64,000 bases of DNA from CAIQIA01 sp945861105 (lineage in GTDB: Bacteria; Cyanobacteriota; Cyanobacteriia; PCC-6307; Cyanobiaceae). The notes beneath the pieces are model-generated. The model worked only from the letters and a program-made list of their open reading frames with translations, was not told the origin of the DNA and searched no databases. Both the position numbers and the translations under genes were made by a program. The DNA is taken from positions 25,556-89,555 of the forward strand of contig CANLCC010000003.1 in the NCBI GenBank assembly GCA_947488815.1. The letters are read 5' to 3'. Below are positions 1 through 9,432 of the stretch, piece by piece. Within the stretch, counting starts at the first letter, position 1. Each line of letters opens with the position of its first letter.

Positions 1-2652
1 GAGGCGCTGGCGCTGGCCGCCGCTGAGGCCCGCCCCCCGTTCCCCCAGCCGCGTGGCATACCCCTTGTCGAGCCCCACGATGAATTCGTGGGCGCAGGCC
101 ACCGTGGTGGCTTCGACCACCGCGCCCATGTCGGCATCGGGGTTGTTGAGCCGCAGATTGTCGAGCACGGTGCCTTCGAACAGCAGCGAATCCTGTGGCA
201 CGTAGCCGATGCGCTGGCGCAGCCCCGCCAGCTGCAGCTTCTCCACATCCACCCCATCGAGGTAGATGCGCCCCTCCCGGGGCCGGTAGAGGCGGTCGAT
301 CAGCTGCACCATCGTGCTCTTGCCGCTGCCGCTGAGGCCCACGATGCCCACGAACTGGCCGGGTTCGATGGTGAGCGACAGACCTTCGAGCTGCAGGGGG
401 CCGCGGTTGCCGTAGCGGAACGACACCTGATCGAAGGTCACCTGGCCCCGGATGGGCGGAGGCGGCAGGGCCTGCAGGTCCTCTTCCCCCACCTCAGGCG
501 TGGCCAGCATGATCTCGCCGATGCAGGCGATGGCGATGCGCATCTCCTGCACCCCCTGCCAGAGGCTCGACAATCGCAGCAGCGGACCGATCACTCGGTC
601 GTCGAGCAGGCGGGCCGCGATCACGGCCCCCATGCTGATCTGGTTTTCCAGGGCCAGTGCGATGCCGACCACCACCACCACGGTGCTGCCCAGGCCCTTG
701 ATCGTGCGGGCCAGGGCCTCCACCAGGTTGCTGAAGCGTGTGAGGCGGAAGCGGGCCTGGGTGTAGCTGCGGTAGCGGTTGAGCCATTCCCAGCGGGCCT
801 CCACTTCGAAGTTCTGGCTCTTGACGGTGCGCATGCCCGACAGCACCTCCACCAGGAATGACCCGGCCCGCGAGCCAAAATGATTGCTGCGCAGAATCTG
901 CTGCCGCAGCACCGGCGTGCTGAGCACGTTCAGCAGAAGCAACAGTGGCACCACCGCCAGCACCACGAAGGCCAGCACCGGGCTGAGGATGAACAGCGCC
1001 AGCAGGAAGACGCTGGCGAAGACCATGTCGAGGCCCACCCCCAGCACCTGGTCGAGCAGGAACCGCCGCAGCTCGTACAGCTTGTTGACGTTGTGCAGGA
1101 TGGCCCCCACCTGCCGCTCTTCGAAATAGGGCAGGGGCAGCCGCAGCAGGTGTTCCACCACCGCCGAGCCCAGGCGCACATCCACCCGGTCTGACAGGTC
1201 GGCGGTGATCATCGCCTTGAGGGCACTGAGGATGCCGCCGGCCAGCACCGCCATCACCAGCACGGCCGCGATCGGCCAGAGCAGGGAGGGGTTGTTACGG
1301 CCGAGCACCGCATCCATCATCAGCATCAGCCCCAGGGGCTCCACCACCTGCAGCAGCTGCACGGTGAAGCTGGTGACCAGGGTCAGCGTCAGCAGCCAGG
1401 GGTAGCGCAGCAGGGCTGGCACGAACCAGCCGAAGCCGAAGCCCTCGGTGCTGGGGTTGGTGCGGCCTTCGCGCACCACCAGCACCGCCAGGCCATCCCC
1501 AGCCAGTTCCTCCAGCTTCTGCAGGCTCAGCCGCTTGAGGCCGCTGCGGGGATCCCCCACCAGCACGCCACCGCCGCGGCCTGTGGCCAGCACCAGCACG
1601 AAATGGCCATCGAGGTCGATCAGGGCCGGCGGCTCCAGCCGGGCCAGGTCCCACGGCCGGGCCTTGAGGGGGCGGGTGTCAAACCCCAGGGCCTCCAGCT
1701 GCAGGCCCACCTGCGGCAGGCCCAGGGCGCCCAGCCGTCGTTCCACCTCCTGGAAGTTGGCCCGCACCATCTCTTCGGAGAAGGCGATGCGGCGGGCCCG
1801 GGCCAGGTGCAGCACACAGGTGACCGCCTCTTCGACCCGGCTGTCGACGCCGCCCGGGGGGGCGAAGCTGACGTTGTCGCGCCCCAGGCTGCGGCCGCTG
1901 CGGGCCGCCGGCGGGGTCGGCAGCGTCTCCTGGGGTGTCACCACCGCCAGGGCCGACGAGGCCGGCGCCTGCCCCCGCTCCTCGGCTTCGGCCAGGTGGG
2001 CCTTCGACAGCGCCAGCACCCGCACGGGCAGGCCGTCGACCTTCTGGTTCCAGACGGCGGCGATGGGACTCACCGGGCTGCCGGGGCCTTCGCTGCCCTC
2101 GGGCACGGGGCCGCTCAGCAGCAACACGTCGTCGTCCTGTGGGGCATCACCTGGCCGCAGCAGCCGGCAGGCCCCCTGCAGATGCTCAAGGGCCCGCTGG
2201 GGCTGGTCCAGCCGGCGGCCCGCCTGCTGCCAGTGGGGCATCAGCACGGCCGTCAGCTCTTCCGGGGTCACCGTCTGCAGCGCCTCCCGCAGGCTGCCCG
2301 ACTGCAGCAGGGCTTCGCGCACGGCGGCGGCAGGCAGCAGCAGCAGGCTGGTGGGCTGGGATGCGGTGAGGGTCAGTTCGGGTTCGCTGCGCCAGAGCGA
2401 GCTCCAGCCCACCCACTCGTTCGCCTCGACGAAGCCCAGGCTGATGGGCAGGCCCCCCGGCGGCTGTTCGAGGCGCCGCAGGCGACCCTCGAGCACCAGG
2501 GCGGCGCCGGGGGCGAGCTGGCCGGCCCGCTGAAACGCCTGGCCCATGGTCAGGGTCGCCGGCCGGGCCGCCGCGGCGAGGGCGCCGATGACCGCCTCAT
2601 CGACCCCCTGGAACAGCTGCTGCTGTTTGAGCTGGTTGACGATCAGGCTCAT
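1..2652 (-). CDS. Type I secretion ABC transporter with N-terminal cNMP-binding-like and C39-like domains (3' end outside window)
   Basis: This gene encodes an exporter that would pump an unfolded protein from the cytoplasm through a type I secretion channel. The reading frame stays open to base 1, giving 884 visible residues and breaking off at the ABC signature LSGGQRQRL, so the Walker B part lies outside. Domains in order: a cyclic-nucleotide-binding-like barrel (about 1-125, with LEGRLRRL), a linker, a C39 peptidase-like domain (about 265-385, with GHFVLVLA and GDPRSG), a six-helix membrane domain (about 405-700), then the ATPase with Walker A GLSGSGKST near 770-780. The Cys of the C39 motif DCG appears replaced by Glu, so this is probably a non-cleaving, HlyB-like domain. 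The ATG overlaps the isomerase stop by 4 nt (ATGA). The RTX protein at 9578 is a plausible cargo (inference). Confidence 0.88.
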   Translation of the reverse strand, partial: MSLIVNQLKQQQLFQGVDEAVIGALAAAARPATLTMGQAFQRAGQLAPGAALVLEGRLRRLEQPPGGLPISLGFVEANEWVGWSSLWRSEPELTLTASQPTSLLLLPAAAVREALLQSGSLREALQTVTPEELTAVLMPHWQQAGRRLDQPQRALEHLQGACRLLRPGDAPQDDDVLLLSGPVPEGSEGPGSPVSPIAAVWNQKVDGLPVRVLALSKAHLAEAEERGQAPASSALAVVTPQETLPTPPAARSGRSLGRDNVSFAPPGGVDSRVEEAVTCVLHLARARRIAFSEEMVRANFQEVERRLGALGLPQVGLQLEALGFDTRPLKARPWDLARLEPPALIDLDGHFVLVLATGRGGGVLVGDPRSGLKRLSLQKLEELAGDGLAVLVVREGRTNPSTEGFGFGWFVPALLRYPWLLTLTLVTSFTVQLLQVVEPLGLMLMMDAVLGRNNPSLLWPIAAVLVMAVLAGGILSALKAMITADLSDRVDVRLGSAVVEHLLRLPLPYFEERQVGAILHNVNKLYELRRFLLDQVLGVGLDMVFASVFLLALFILSPVLAFVVLAVVPLLLLLNVLSTPVLRQQILRSNHFGSRAGSFLVEVLSGMRTVKSQNFEVEARWEWLNRYRSYTQARFRLTRFSNLVEALARTIKGLGSTVVVVVGIALALENQISMGAVIAARLLDDRVIGPLLRLSSLWQGVQEMRIAIACIGEIMLATPEVGEEDLQALPPPPIRGQVTFDQVSFRYGNRGPLQLEGLSLTIEPGQFVGIVGLSGSGKSTMVQLIDRLYRPREGRIYLDGVDVEKLQLAGLRQRIGYVPQDSLLFEGTVLDNLRLNNPDADMGAVVEATTVACAHEFIVGLDKGYATRLGERGAGLSGGQRQRL

Positions 2653-3467
2653 GCGGCCTCCTGGCTGGCGGGGGTGCCCAGTGGCACCGGGTCAACAGGG
2701 CGACCTTCACTGGTTGCCTGGGCCAGGCGCTGGCGCAGATGGCCCAGCTGCTCGCCCAGCCAGCGGCTGCGCAGCTCCCCCAGCAGCTGCTGGCGGATCG
2801 GTTCGGTGAGCTGGGCGGCCTCGAAGGCCTCCACCCGCACCAGGTGCTGCATGCCGCCAATGTCGAGCGGCGGGATCAGGGTGCCGGGGGGATGGCGTCG
2901 CACCACCTGGGCCATCACCGGGTGCAGGTTGTGCACGGCCACCGGTCCCACCAGGCCGCGGCTGCGCCGGTCGGGATCTTCGCCGTAGCGACGCACCGCC
3001 TCGCTGAAATCGAGCGAATGCTCCTGCAGCTGGAAGAACAGTTCCATGGCCAGGTCGGCATCGCGCACCCGCACCAGGCTCAGGGTGACACTGTCGTAGC
3101 GCTCGCGCCGCTCCAGAAAGAGCGACGGCACCTGGTCGGCCCAGACGGTTTCGCTGGCCTGGGCCACGGCATCGGCGAAGGTGGCCAGGGTCTCGAGCTG
3201 GGGCAGGCTGAGGTGCCGCTGCTCCCGCCAGAGGTCGAGGGCTTCGAGGCTCGGCAGCCCCAGCCGGTTGCCATAGGCCAGCAGGGTGTCGGCATCGCAG
3301 GCGACGGTGCCGAGGGCTCCCGCCAGCTGCTGCAGCAGCTGCCGCTGGAACCAGCCATCGAGCAGATCGTTGGCGGCCAGTTCCTGCAGCAGCGGCGGCG
3401 GCGGCAGGGTCACCGCCCGCCAGGCCTCGGCCGGGTTGGCGAGGACAGGGCCCGCAGCGCCGGTCAT
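2649..3467 (-). CDS. Parvulin-type peptidyl-prolyl isomerase linked to a type I exporter
   Basis: The 272-residue protein matches the parvulin/SurA layout: a helical N-terminal part (about 1-125) and a rotamase-like segment (about 125-225) with LSLVRVRDADLAMELFFQL and GLVGPVAVHNL. Family members assist folding of exported proteins. No signal peptide is visible, so it probably acts in the cytoplasm on the export substrate before translocation (inference). It is the middle gene of a leftward operon: its start is 1 nt after the TPR gene stop and its stop overlaps the ABC exporter start. Isomerases of this kind next to C39-like ABC transporters are a known cyanobacterial arrangement. Activity is not assured, because I did not identify the full set of catalytic residues. 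Confidence 0.75.
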   Translation of the reverse strand: MTGAAGPVLANPAEAWRAVTLPPPPLLQELAANDLLDGWFQRQLLQQLAGALGTVACDADTLLAYGNRLGLPSLEALDLWREQRHLSLPQLETLATFADAVAQASETVWADQVPSLFLERRERYDSVTLSLVRVRDADLAMELFFQLQEHSLDFSEAVRRYGEDPDRRSRGLVGPVAVHNLHPVMAQVVRRHPPGTLIPPLDIGGMQHLVRVEAFEAAQLTEPIRQQLLGELRSRWLGEQLGHLRQRLAQATSEGRPVDPVPLGTPASQEAA

Positions 3468-3468
3468 C

Positions 3469-4503
3469 TCAGGCGGCGGCGCCGGTGGGCACCGGGCCGA
3501 GCAGGTCGCGGTAGAGCAGCGCCGCCTCCTGGAACTGGCCGCGGCGTTCGAGCAGTTCCGCCAGGCGGCGGCTCAGGTCGGGGGAGGGCTGCTGGCGGCG
3601 CAGCTGCTGCAGCACCGTGAGCAGGCCTTCCTCGTCGCCCATCTCCTGCAGCGTGGTGGCCGCCTGCTCGAGGGTGTGGGGCTTGAGGTGATCGGGTTTG
3701 ATGCGCAGCACCCGCAGCACCAGCTGGGCCGATTCCATCGGCCGTCCCAGCTGCGTCTGGGTCAGGGACAGATTGGTGAGCGGGGCCAGGGCCGCGGGGC
3801 TGTCGGCATCCACCAGCTCCAGCGATCGCTGCAGCAGCCGCTGGGCCTCATCGAGGCGGCCGGTGCTGAGGCAGAGGCCCCCCAGGTTGACCATGGCCCG
3901 GAAGTGGTCGGGGTTCTGCTGCAGCGTCGTGCGGAAATACCGTTCCGCGTCGTCGCTGCGCTGCTGCAGCAGGGTGGCCAGCCCCAGGGTGTTCAGCAGA
4001 TCGGGATCCTTGTAGCCGGCCCGTCCCAGGGTCATCAGCTCCTGCTCGATGGCGGCGGCATTGCCGGGTTCCAGAGCCTGCTTGAGCTGCTCGTAGCGCT
4101 GCTGCAGGTCGGCGGTGCTGGCCCGGGGGACTTCCACGGGTCGCATGGGGGTCACCGGCGCCGTCACCACAGGAGCCGGGGCCGGAGCTGGTGTCGCCAG
4201 GCCCACCGGGGCAGTGGCAGCGGCCACGGGCATCGGCATCGGCAGGGGGCTGCGGGCCGGCGGCAGGGCCGGCCGGCCCCCCCCGACCGTCGACAGCAGC
4301 TGGATGTAGGCCTGGCGATAGAACGCGGCGGCCAGGTCGGGGGCCCCCTGGATGTTCAGTTGTTCGGCGTAGTTGTAGGCCCGCTCGGCGCCATCCGCCT
4401 CGGGGGCGGGGGTGGGCAGGGGAGCCGCAGGGGTCGTTTCGCCGGCGGCACCGCCCAGGAAGCGGATCAGGGCCCGTCGCAGACTGGGACGTCGCATCGC
4501 CAT
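3469..4503 (-). CDS. Tetratricopeptide repeat protein heading the type I secretion operon
   Basis: The protein has 344 residues from the ATG at 4503, chosen because AAGGAA lies about 8 nt upstream; the frame is open farther but overlaps the divergent gene. The N-terminus (MAMRRPSLRRALIRFLGG) is basic with a short hydrophobic stretch, followed by a Pro/Ala-rich linker. From about residue 120 onward there are TPR-like helix pairs, for example LLNTLGLATLLQQRSDDAERYF and RAMVNLGGLCLSTGRLDEA. Such proteins are usually scaffolds. It starts the operon with the isomerase and the exporter, so a role in presenting or assembling the secreted substrate is a reasonable inference, not a demonstrated one. 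Confidence 0.75.
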   Translation of the reverse strand: MAMRRPSLRRALIRFLGGAAGETTPAAPLPTPAPEADGAERAYNYAEQLNIQGAPDLAAAFYRQAYIQLLSTVGGGRPALPPARSPLPMPMPVAAATAPVGLATPAPAPAPVVTAPVTPMRPVEVPRASTADLQQRYEQLKQALEPGNAAAIEQELMTLGRAGYKDPDLLNTLGLATLLQQRSDDAERYFRTTLQQNPDHFRAMVNLGGLCLSTGRLDEAQRLLQRSLELVDADSPAALAPLTNLSLTQTQLGRPMESAQLVLRVLRIKPDHLKPHTLEQAATTLQEMGDEEGLLTVLQQLRRQQPSPDLSRRLAELLERRGQFQEAALLYRDLLGPVPTGAAA

Positions 4504-4537
4504 CGAAACAGTTCCTTTAGATGGAGGTCGTCCGGCC
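4504..4537. promoter_or_regulatory. Short divergent spacer between secretion and glycosylation operons
   Basis: Only 34 bases separate the starts of the TPR gene (leftward) and the glycosyltransferase gene (rightward). A ribosome-binding site for each is visible (AAGGAA leftward, GGAGG rightward). The space is too short for two ordinary promoters back to back, so promoter elements must lie inside the opposite coding regions. Confidence 0.4.
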
Positions 4538-7144
4538 ATGATTGCATGCGTCTCAGTCGTGATTCCGTTCCGGAACGCACGCGGCTGGCTGTCCCGCACC
4601 CTCGCGGCCCTGGCGGCCCAGGAGGGGGAGCCCTTCGAGCTGGTGGCCGTCGATGACGGGTCGGATGACGGTTCCGCTGATCTGATCACCCAGGTGTGGC
4701 CTGGCCTGCGGCCGGATGTGCCCCTGCGGCTGCTGACCGGCGCTGGCCAGGGGGTGTCGGCGGCCCGCAACGCCGGTGTCGCCGCCGCCACCGCGCCGTT
4801 CATCGCCTTTCTCGACGCCGACGACCTGATCTACCCCGGCCGCCTGGCCCTGCAGGCGGCCCAGCTGCGGGCCGACCCCGCCCTGGCCCAGAGCCTCTGC
4901 GGCTGGCGCCGCATCGACGACCACGACCGGCCGCTGGCCGATGTCTGCCCCTGGAACGAGGGGGCCGGCTTCGACCCGCTGTCGGCCTTTGTGCACAAGG
5001 CCGTGCTGCCCAGCGCCTGGATGCTGTGCCGCGACTGGTTCGAGCGCCTCGGGGGCTTCGACCCGGCCCTGGCCCACGCCGAAGACGTGGACCTGCTGCT
5101 GCGCCTGGCCCTGGCCGGCGCCCCGGGGGCCTGGTTGCGCCGTTGCCTCTGCGGCTACCGGGTGCATGCCGCCGCCGCCAGCCGTGATGTGGCCGGTCAG
5201 GTGCAGGGGCTGGTGGCCGTGACCGAGCGCCACCTGGCCGCCCTGCCGGCCAGCGCCCCCCTGGTGCGCCATGGCACCCGGGCCTGGTGCGGCTGGTACG
5301 CCTGGCAGCAGGGGGAACCGGCCCTGGCCCAGCAGCTGCTGCTCGACAGCTGGCGCCTCAGCCCCTACGGCCCCGCCCGCAGCTGGTGGTCCCTGGCCGA
5401 GATGGCGGTGCAGCAGGGGGACCGGGCCGGCACGCCCGTGGCCGTTGACGACCTGCTGGCGTCACCGTTCTGGCTGCAGCTCAGCAGCCTTCTGCGGGGG
5501 CGCCCCTGCGGTGAGGCCCCCCCGGCCGCTCCGCCCGGCTCTGCCACCGCCGCCGAGCGGCACCACCACGGCTGGCGGTTGCTGGTGGCCGGGGCCCCCG
5601 CCGCCGGCCTGGCCCTCTGGCGCCAGCAGCTGCAGGCCGACCTCGACGAGCGCCGCCAGCCGGCCTGGGCCCCCTGGAGCCCCGATCGCTTCTGGCCCTG
5701 GTGGCAGGCCCAGCCGGCCGAACCCGACGACCTGGCTCGCCAGCGCCGGCGGGTGCTGCGCTGGATCGAGGCGCTGCTGGCCTGGGACGGTGATGACCCG
5801 GCGGCGGTGCCCGACCTGGTCACCGGGCTGCAGCAGCTGCTGCTGGGCCAGGTGCGGCTGCAGTGGGGGCGGGGCCGCCGCCAGGTGGAAGAACGGCTCG
5901 AAGTGCTCTACGCCCTTGACCCCCGCCCCCTCACGGCCGAGCTGCTCGCCCGGCTGCTGCAGGCCCAGCAGCCGGTGGCGGCCCAGGCCCTGCGCCGCTT
6001 GCTCCCCCTCGACGATGGCGCCGCGGCCGACGCCTTCGCCCCCTGGCAACCGCCGCTGGAACGCTGCCTCGGCCCCGACTGTTCCCTCTGCCCCAGCCTG
6101 GCGCCGCCGCAGGCGGCCTCGCTGGCGGCCCCCCGGCCCTTTCGGCTGCATCGCCTGCCCCGGGGTCGCATCTGGATCCGCCCGCCGGTCACGGACCCCT
6201 GGGGCAACACCCTGGCGGTGGCGGTCGAGGACCGGGCCGGGGTGCCCCTCGAACCCCTCTGCCGCCGGTATCCGCTGGGGGGCAGCGCCTGCCTGCATGC
6301 CGAGCCCCTGCCATCGCCCCGGCCCCCGGGGCCGCCCCTGGTGCTGGAGGGGCCGGTGCTGGCGGTGGCCGAGCTGTCGGCCGAGGTGTACTACCACCAG
6401 CTGCTGGAGCTGGCGCCACGGCTGGGGCTGGCCCTCGAACGCCTGGCCCCCGAGGAGCGGCCACGATTGCACCTGTGGCACAACGCCGGCCAGCCGGCCC
6501 TGCTCGAGGCCCTCGGCATCGACCGGCTGGTGCCCCGCGACCGCTGGATCGCCGCCGTTGACCATCCCCACCTGGAGGCTGCCGAGCTGATCGTTCCCGA
6601 CTGGATCGCCCCCTTCGGCGAGCCATCGCCCCGGTCGATCGACTGGCTGCGGGAGCGGCTGCTGCCTCGTTCTGCCAACGATGCGCCGGGGGAGCGCTGG
6701 CTGTGGCTGGGCCGGGCCCCCTCCCTGCGGCGGCCGGTGTGGGGTGAACCGGAGCTGCTGGCGGCGGCGATCGCCGCCGGCGTGCCCCTCGAGCCGGTGG
6801 ATCTGCAGGCGATGGCCCTGGCCGACCAGGCGCTGACCCTGGCGGCGGCCCGGGTGGTGGTGGCGGCCCATGGCAGTGCCCTGGCCAACCTGGCCTTCTG
6901 CGGCGCCGGCACCGTGGTGCTCGAGCTGGTTCAGACTCGCTACAGCCCGCCTTATTTCCATGCCATTGCCGCCCACCGGCGGCTGCAGCACCGGCGGCTG
7001 GCGCAATCGCAGCTGCCGCCGCCGCTCTACAGCGATCTGTTCTTTGATGCCCCCATCGCCGAACCCATCGTGCTCGATCCCGACCCGCTGATCGCGGTGC
7101 TGCAGCATCTGCGTGAGACCGGAGGTCTTCCCGATGAACCCTGA
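4538..7144 (+). CDS. GT2-GT61 fused glycosyltransferase
   Basis: The protein has 868 residues from the ATG at 4538, preceded by GGAGG; the frame is open upstream, but that part lacks domain content. Residues 1-230 form a family 2 glycosyltransferase with SVVIPFRN, the nucleotide-binding VDDGSDDGS and the metal-binding FLDADD near residue 95. A helical region (about 270-560) resembles degenerate TPRs. The C-terminal part (about 612-840) matches the DUF563/GT61 family, with EVYYHQLLELAPRLGL and the conserved HGSALANLAFCGAG near 776. The two domains could add successive sugars to one acceptor. The neighbours are a TPR-like protein and a sulfotransferase in the same operon, pointing to a decorated surface glycan or glycoprotein. 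The substrate cannot be read from sequence. Confidence 0.85.
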   Translation: MIACVSVVIPFRNARGWLSRTLAALAAQEGEPFELVAVDDGSDDGSADLITQVWPGLRPDVPLRLLTGAGQGVSAARNAGVAAATAPFIAFLDADDLIYPGRLALQAAQLRADPALAQSLCGWRRIDDHDRPLADVCPWNEGAGFDPLSAFVHKAVLPSAWMLCRDWFERLGGFDPALAHAEDVDLLLRLALAGAPGAWLRRCLCGYRVHAAAASRDVAGQVQGLVAVTERHLAALPASAPLVRHGTRAWCGWYAWQQGEPALAQQLLLDSWRLSPYGPARSWWSLAEMAVQQGDRAGTPVAVDDLLASPFWLQLSSLLRGRPCGEAPPAAPPGSATAAERHHHGWRLLVAGAPAAGLALWRQQLQADLDERRQPAWAPWSPDRFWPWWQAQPAEPDDLARQRRRVLRWIEALLAWDGDDPAAVPDLVTGLQQLLLGQVRLQWGRGRRQVEERLEVLYALDPRPLTAELLARLLQAQQPVAAQALRRLLPLDDGAAADAFAPWQPPLERCLGPDCSLCPSLAPPQAASLAAPRPFRLHRLPRGRIWIRPPVTDPWGNTLAVAVEDRAGVPLEPLCRRYPLGGSACLHAEPLPSPRPPGPPLVLEGPVLAVAELSAEVYYHQLLELAPRLGLALERLAPEERPRLHLWHNAGQPALLEALGIDRLVPRDRWIAAVDHPHLEAAELIVPDWIAPFGEPSPRSIDWLRERLLPRSANDAPGERWLWLGRAPSLRRPVWGEPELLAAAIAAGVPLEPVDLQAMALADQALTLAAARVVVAAHGSALANLAFCGAGTVVLELVQTRYSPPYFHAIAAHRRLQHRRLAQSQLPPPLYSDLFFDAPIAEPIVLDPDPLIAVLQHLRETGGLPDEP

Positions 7145-8420
7145 GCCGGACGACGACCAGGCCCTGCTGCAGCAGCTGGCCGGTGACCTGCCGGAGGAGG
7201 AGCTGCTGGGCCTCTGCGCCCGCCTGGCCGAGCGGCTGCTGCGCGACGGCTGGACCGCCGAGGCGGCCCGGTGGCGCACCCTCAGCCTGGTGCCCACCAG
7301 CGTCGCCGACCGGGAGGAAGCCCTGGCCCAGGCCCGGCGCCGGCTGGAGGGACCCCAGCCAGCTGGCACCCTCGAAACCCTCACCTCGACCGACCTGCCC
7401 CCCGCCTGGCGGGATCTGCTCGAGCATCTGCGCACCCACCGTGACGGGCCGGTGCCCGGTGAGCTGGTGCGGGCCGCCGTGGTCGGCGAGGTGCCTGCCG
7501 AGGCGGTGCAGCTGGGTATGGCCGATCTCTGCCTGGCGCTCGATCACCAGGGGCTGGCCGAGGTGCTGCTGCGGCGGCTGGCGACCTGTTCGGGCCTCGA
7601 ACCGCCGGCCTGCAACCGCCTGGGGGTGACGGCCTTCCGCCGGGGCGATACCTGGCAGGCCGAGCGCTGGTTCCGCACGTCGTTGCGGCACACGGCGGCC
7701 CAGGCGGTGGTGTGGTTCGAGCTGGCCCGGGTGCTGCGGTTGCAGCGGCAGCACGATGAGGCCCTCGAGGCGGCCGAGGCGGGCCTGGGCTACGCCCCCG
7801 ACCACCCCTGGGGTCTCAAGCTGAGGATGCGCATCCTGCTCGAGGTGGGGGGCTGGCGCACTCTGGAGGTGCTCGACGACCATGGCGCCCTGCCCGACGA
7901 TGACGAGCTGCGCCAGGTCTTTTGCCGCACGCCGTTGACGCGGCTGCAGGCCTGGCGGCGGTCAGCGCCACCGCCTCCGGGGCTGGCGGTGCGGCTGCCC
8001 CTGCGCCAGCGGTTGCAGGCCATCGGTCGGCTGGAGGTGATCCATGGCCGCAGCCTGGCCCCCCTGCAGTGGGCCCGGGCCCACGATCTGCTGCCGGCGG
8101 GCCTGCCGGCCCAGCCCTGGGCCAGCCGCGACCCGGTGGCCGTGCGGGAACGGCTTGAGGCCGCCGGGCTGGTGCCTGCCAGCGAACGGGGGCTGTGGTC
8201 GGCCGAAGACAACCCCCCGCTGGCGCCGCCCCCCGGTCGCCAGAGGCTGGTGCTGCTCGAACGGGGGCGCGACCGGCTGCTGCCCGTGGCCCTCGGCCCC
8301 GGCTGGCTGGCGGGGGCCTGGCGGCTGCAGCCCGTGGGGCTGACCCTGCCGGGTCCTGGCGACGAGACGGTGTTGCGCCAGCACGGCTGGGAACTGCTGG
8401 CCCCCGCCGCCGATGCCTGA
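7134..8420 (+). CDS. TPR-like protein of the glycosylation operon
   Basis: This is a 428-residue protein. I chose the ATG at 7134 because GGAGG sits 8 nt upstream; it overlaps the glycosyltransferase gene by 11 nt. The central part (about 125-265) shows helix pairs of TPR type, for example NRLGVTAFRRGDTWQAERWF and LARVLRLQRQHDEALEAAEAG. No signal peptide or membrane segment is evident. The 3' end overlaps the sulfotransferase start by 8 nt, so the three genes are translationally coupled. I do not recognise the C-terminal half (about 270-428), which is Pro/Leu-rich. It is probably a scaffold in surface glycan assembly, by context only. Confidence 0.7.
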   Translation: MNPEPDDDQALLQQLAGDLPEEELLGLCARLAERLLRDGWTAEAARWRTLSLVPTSVADREEALAQARRRLEGPQPAGTLETLTSTDLPPAWRDLLEHLRTHRDGPVPGELVRAAVVGEVPAEAVQLGMADLCLALDHQGLAEVLLRRLATCSGLEPPACNRLGVTAFRRGDTWQAERWFRTSLRHTAAQAVVWFELARVLRLQRQHDEALEAAEAGLGYAPDHPWGLKLRMRILLEVGGWRTLEVLDDHGALPDDDELRQVFCRTPLTRLQAWRRSAPPPPGLAVRLPLRQRLQAIGRLEVIHGRSLAPLQWARAHDLLPAGLPAQPWASRDPVAVRERLEAAGLVPASERGLWSAEDNPPLAPPPGRQRLVLLERGRDRLLPVALGPGWLAGAWRLQPVGLTLPGPGDETVLRQHGWELLAPAADA

Positions 8421-9432
8421 CGACGCTGACGGGGCGGCCCAGCGCGCCCGGGGGCTGCTGCAGGGGCTGCAGGCCGATCCCCGGCGGGCCGACCTGGTCC
8501 GCTCCCTGCATTTTCTGCCCCTTGACGGGGCCACCATCGCCGGGCTGTTGCCGTTGCTGCGCCAGGTGCCCCTGGCCGATGACGCCTCGCCGTTGCTGCC
8601 CTGGGTGCGGTCGGACTGGGAATGGGTGGGGGGCGACCGCGACCTGGCCTGCCGCCTGGCCCGCCGGGCCCTTGACGATCCCGACGAGGGGGGTGGGCTG
8701 CCCCAGGTGCTGCTGATCGGTGCCCCCAAAAGCGGCACCACCTCGCTGCTGGCCTACCTGCAGGTGTTTCCCGAGCTCTGGCGCCATCCGCGCAAGGAGC
8801 TGCACTTTCTTGACGGCCGCTGGGCCTGGGGTGAGGACTGGTACCGGCTGCAGTTCCCGTCGCCCGGCCGCTTGCAGGGGCGCCTGGCCATGGAGGCCAC
8901 GCCCGACTACCTGCAGGATCCGCAGGCCCCCGAGCGGGCCGCGGCCCTGATGCCCGAGGCGCGGCTGATCGTGCTGCTGCGCGAGCCCCTGCGGCGGGCC
9001 CTCAGCTGGTTCCAGCATCGCCAGCGCTCGCTGGGGGTGGGCGAAGAGGCTGAACAGCTGATCAGCGCCGAACTGCACCAGCTGGAGCGCCTGGGCCCCG
9101 AGCAGCGGGCGCTGCTGGGGTGGCGGTCGCCCAATTGTCTGGCCGGCAGCCTCTATGTGGACCAGATCAAGCGCTGGCTTCGCTGTTACCAGGAACACCA
9201 AATCCTTGTGCTGCGCTTTGAGGATCTGGTGATGGATCCAGCAGCAACCTGTCAGCGGGTGGGGCGATTCCTGGGTCTACCGCCTAGGGAATTGACCCTG
9301 GAGCACCGGCAGAACCTAGGCCAGGCCTGGAATGTGGCGCCCGACCCCTACCCGCCGCTCTCCAGCCGGCTGGCGGGCCAGTGCCGCCGCACGGTGCTGC
9401 GCGATGCCCTGCAGTTGTGGCAGCAGATCTGA
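8413..9432 (+). CDS. PAPS-dependent sulfotransferase
   Basis: The protein has 339 residues. The C-terminal two thirds match the sulfotransferase family: the 5'-phosphosulfate loop APKSGTTSLLAYL (about 104-116), the 3'-phosphate-binding segment with LREPLRRALSWF (about 192-203), and the late LRFEDL element. The enzyme would move sulfate from PAPS to a hydroxyl, here most likely on a sugar, given the preceding GT2-GT61 gene. The first ~95 residues are an unassigned helical region. It is the last gene of the three-gene operon, and no terminator is obvious after it. Sulfated exopolysaccharides are known in cyanobacteria, but the acceptor here is unknown. Confidence 0.87.
   Translation: MPDDADGAAQRARGLLQGLQADPRRADLVRSLHFLPLDGATIAGLLPLLRQVPLADDASPLLPWVRSDWEWVGGDRDLACRLARRALDDPDEGGGLPQVLLIGAPKSGTTSLLAYLQVFPELWRHPRKELHFLDGRWAWGEDWYRLQFPSPGRLQGRLAMEATPDYLQDPQAPERAAALMPEARLIVLLREPLRRALSWFQHRQRSLGVGEEAEQLISAELHQLERLGPEQRALLGWRSPNCLAGSLYVDQIKRWLRCYQEHQILVLRFEDLVMDPAATCQRVGRFLGLPPRELTLEHRQNLGQAWNVAPDPYPPLSSRLAGQCRRTVLRDALQLWQQI

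Noticed and set aside
5462..7883. Long minus-strand frames opposite the glycosyltransferase and TPR genes
   Set aside because: Same shadow effect; sequences are Gln/Gly/Arg-rich with no recognisable motif.
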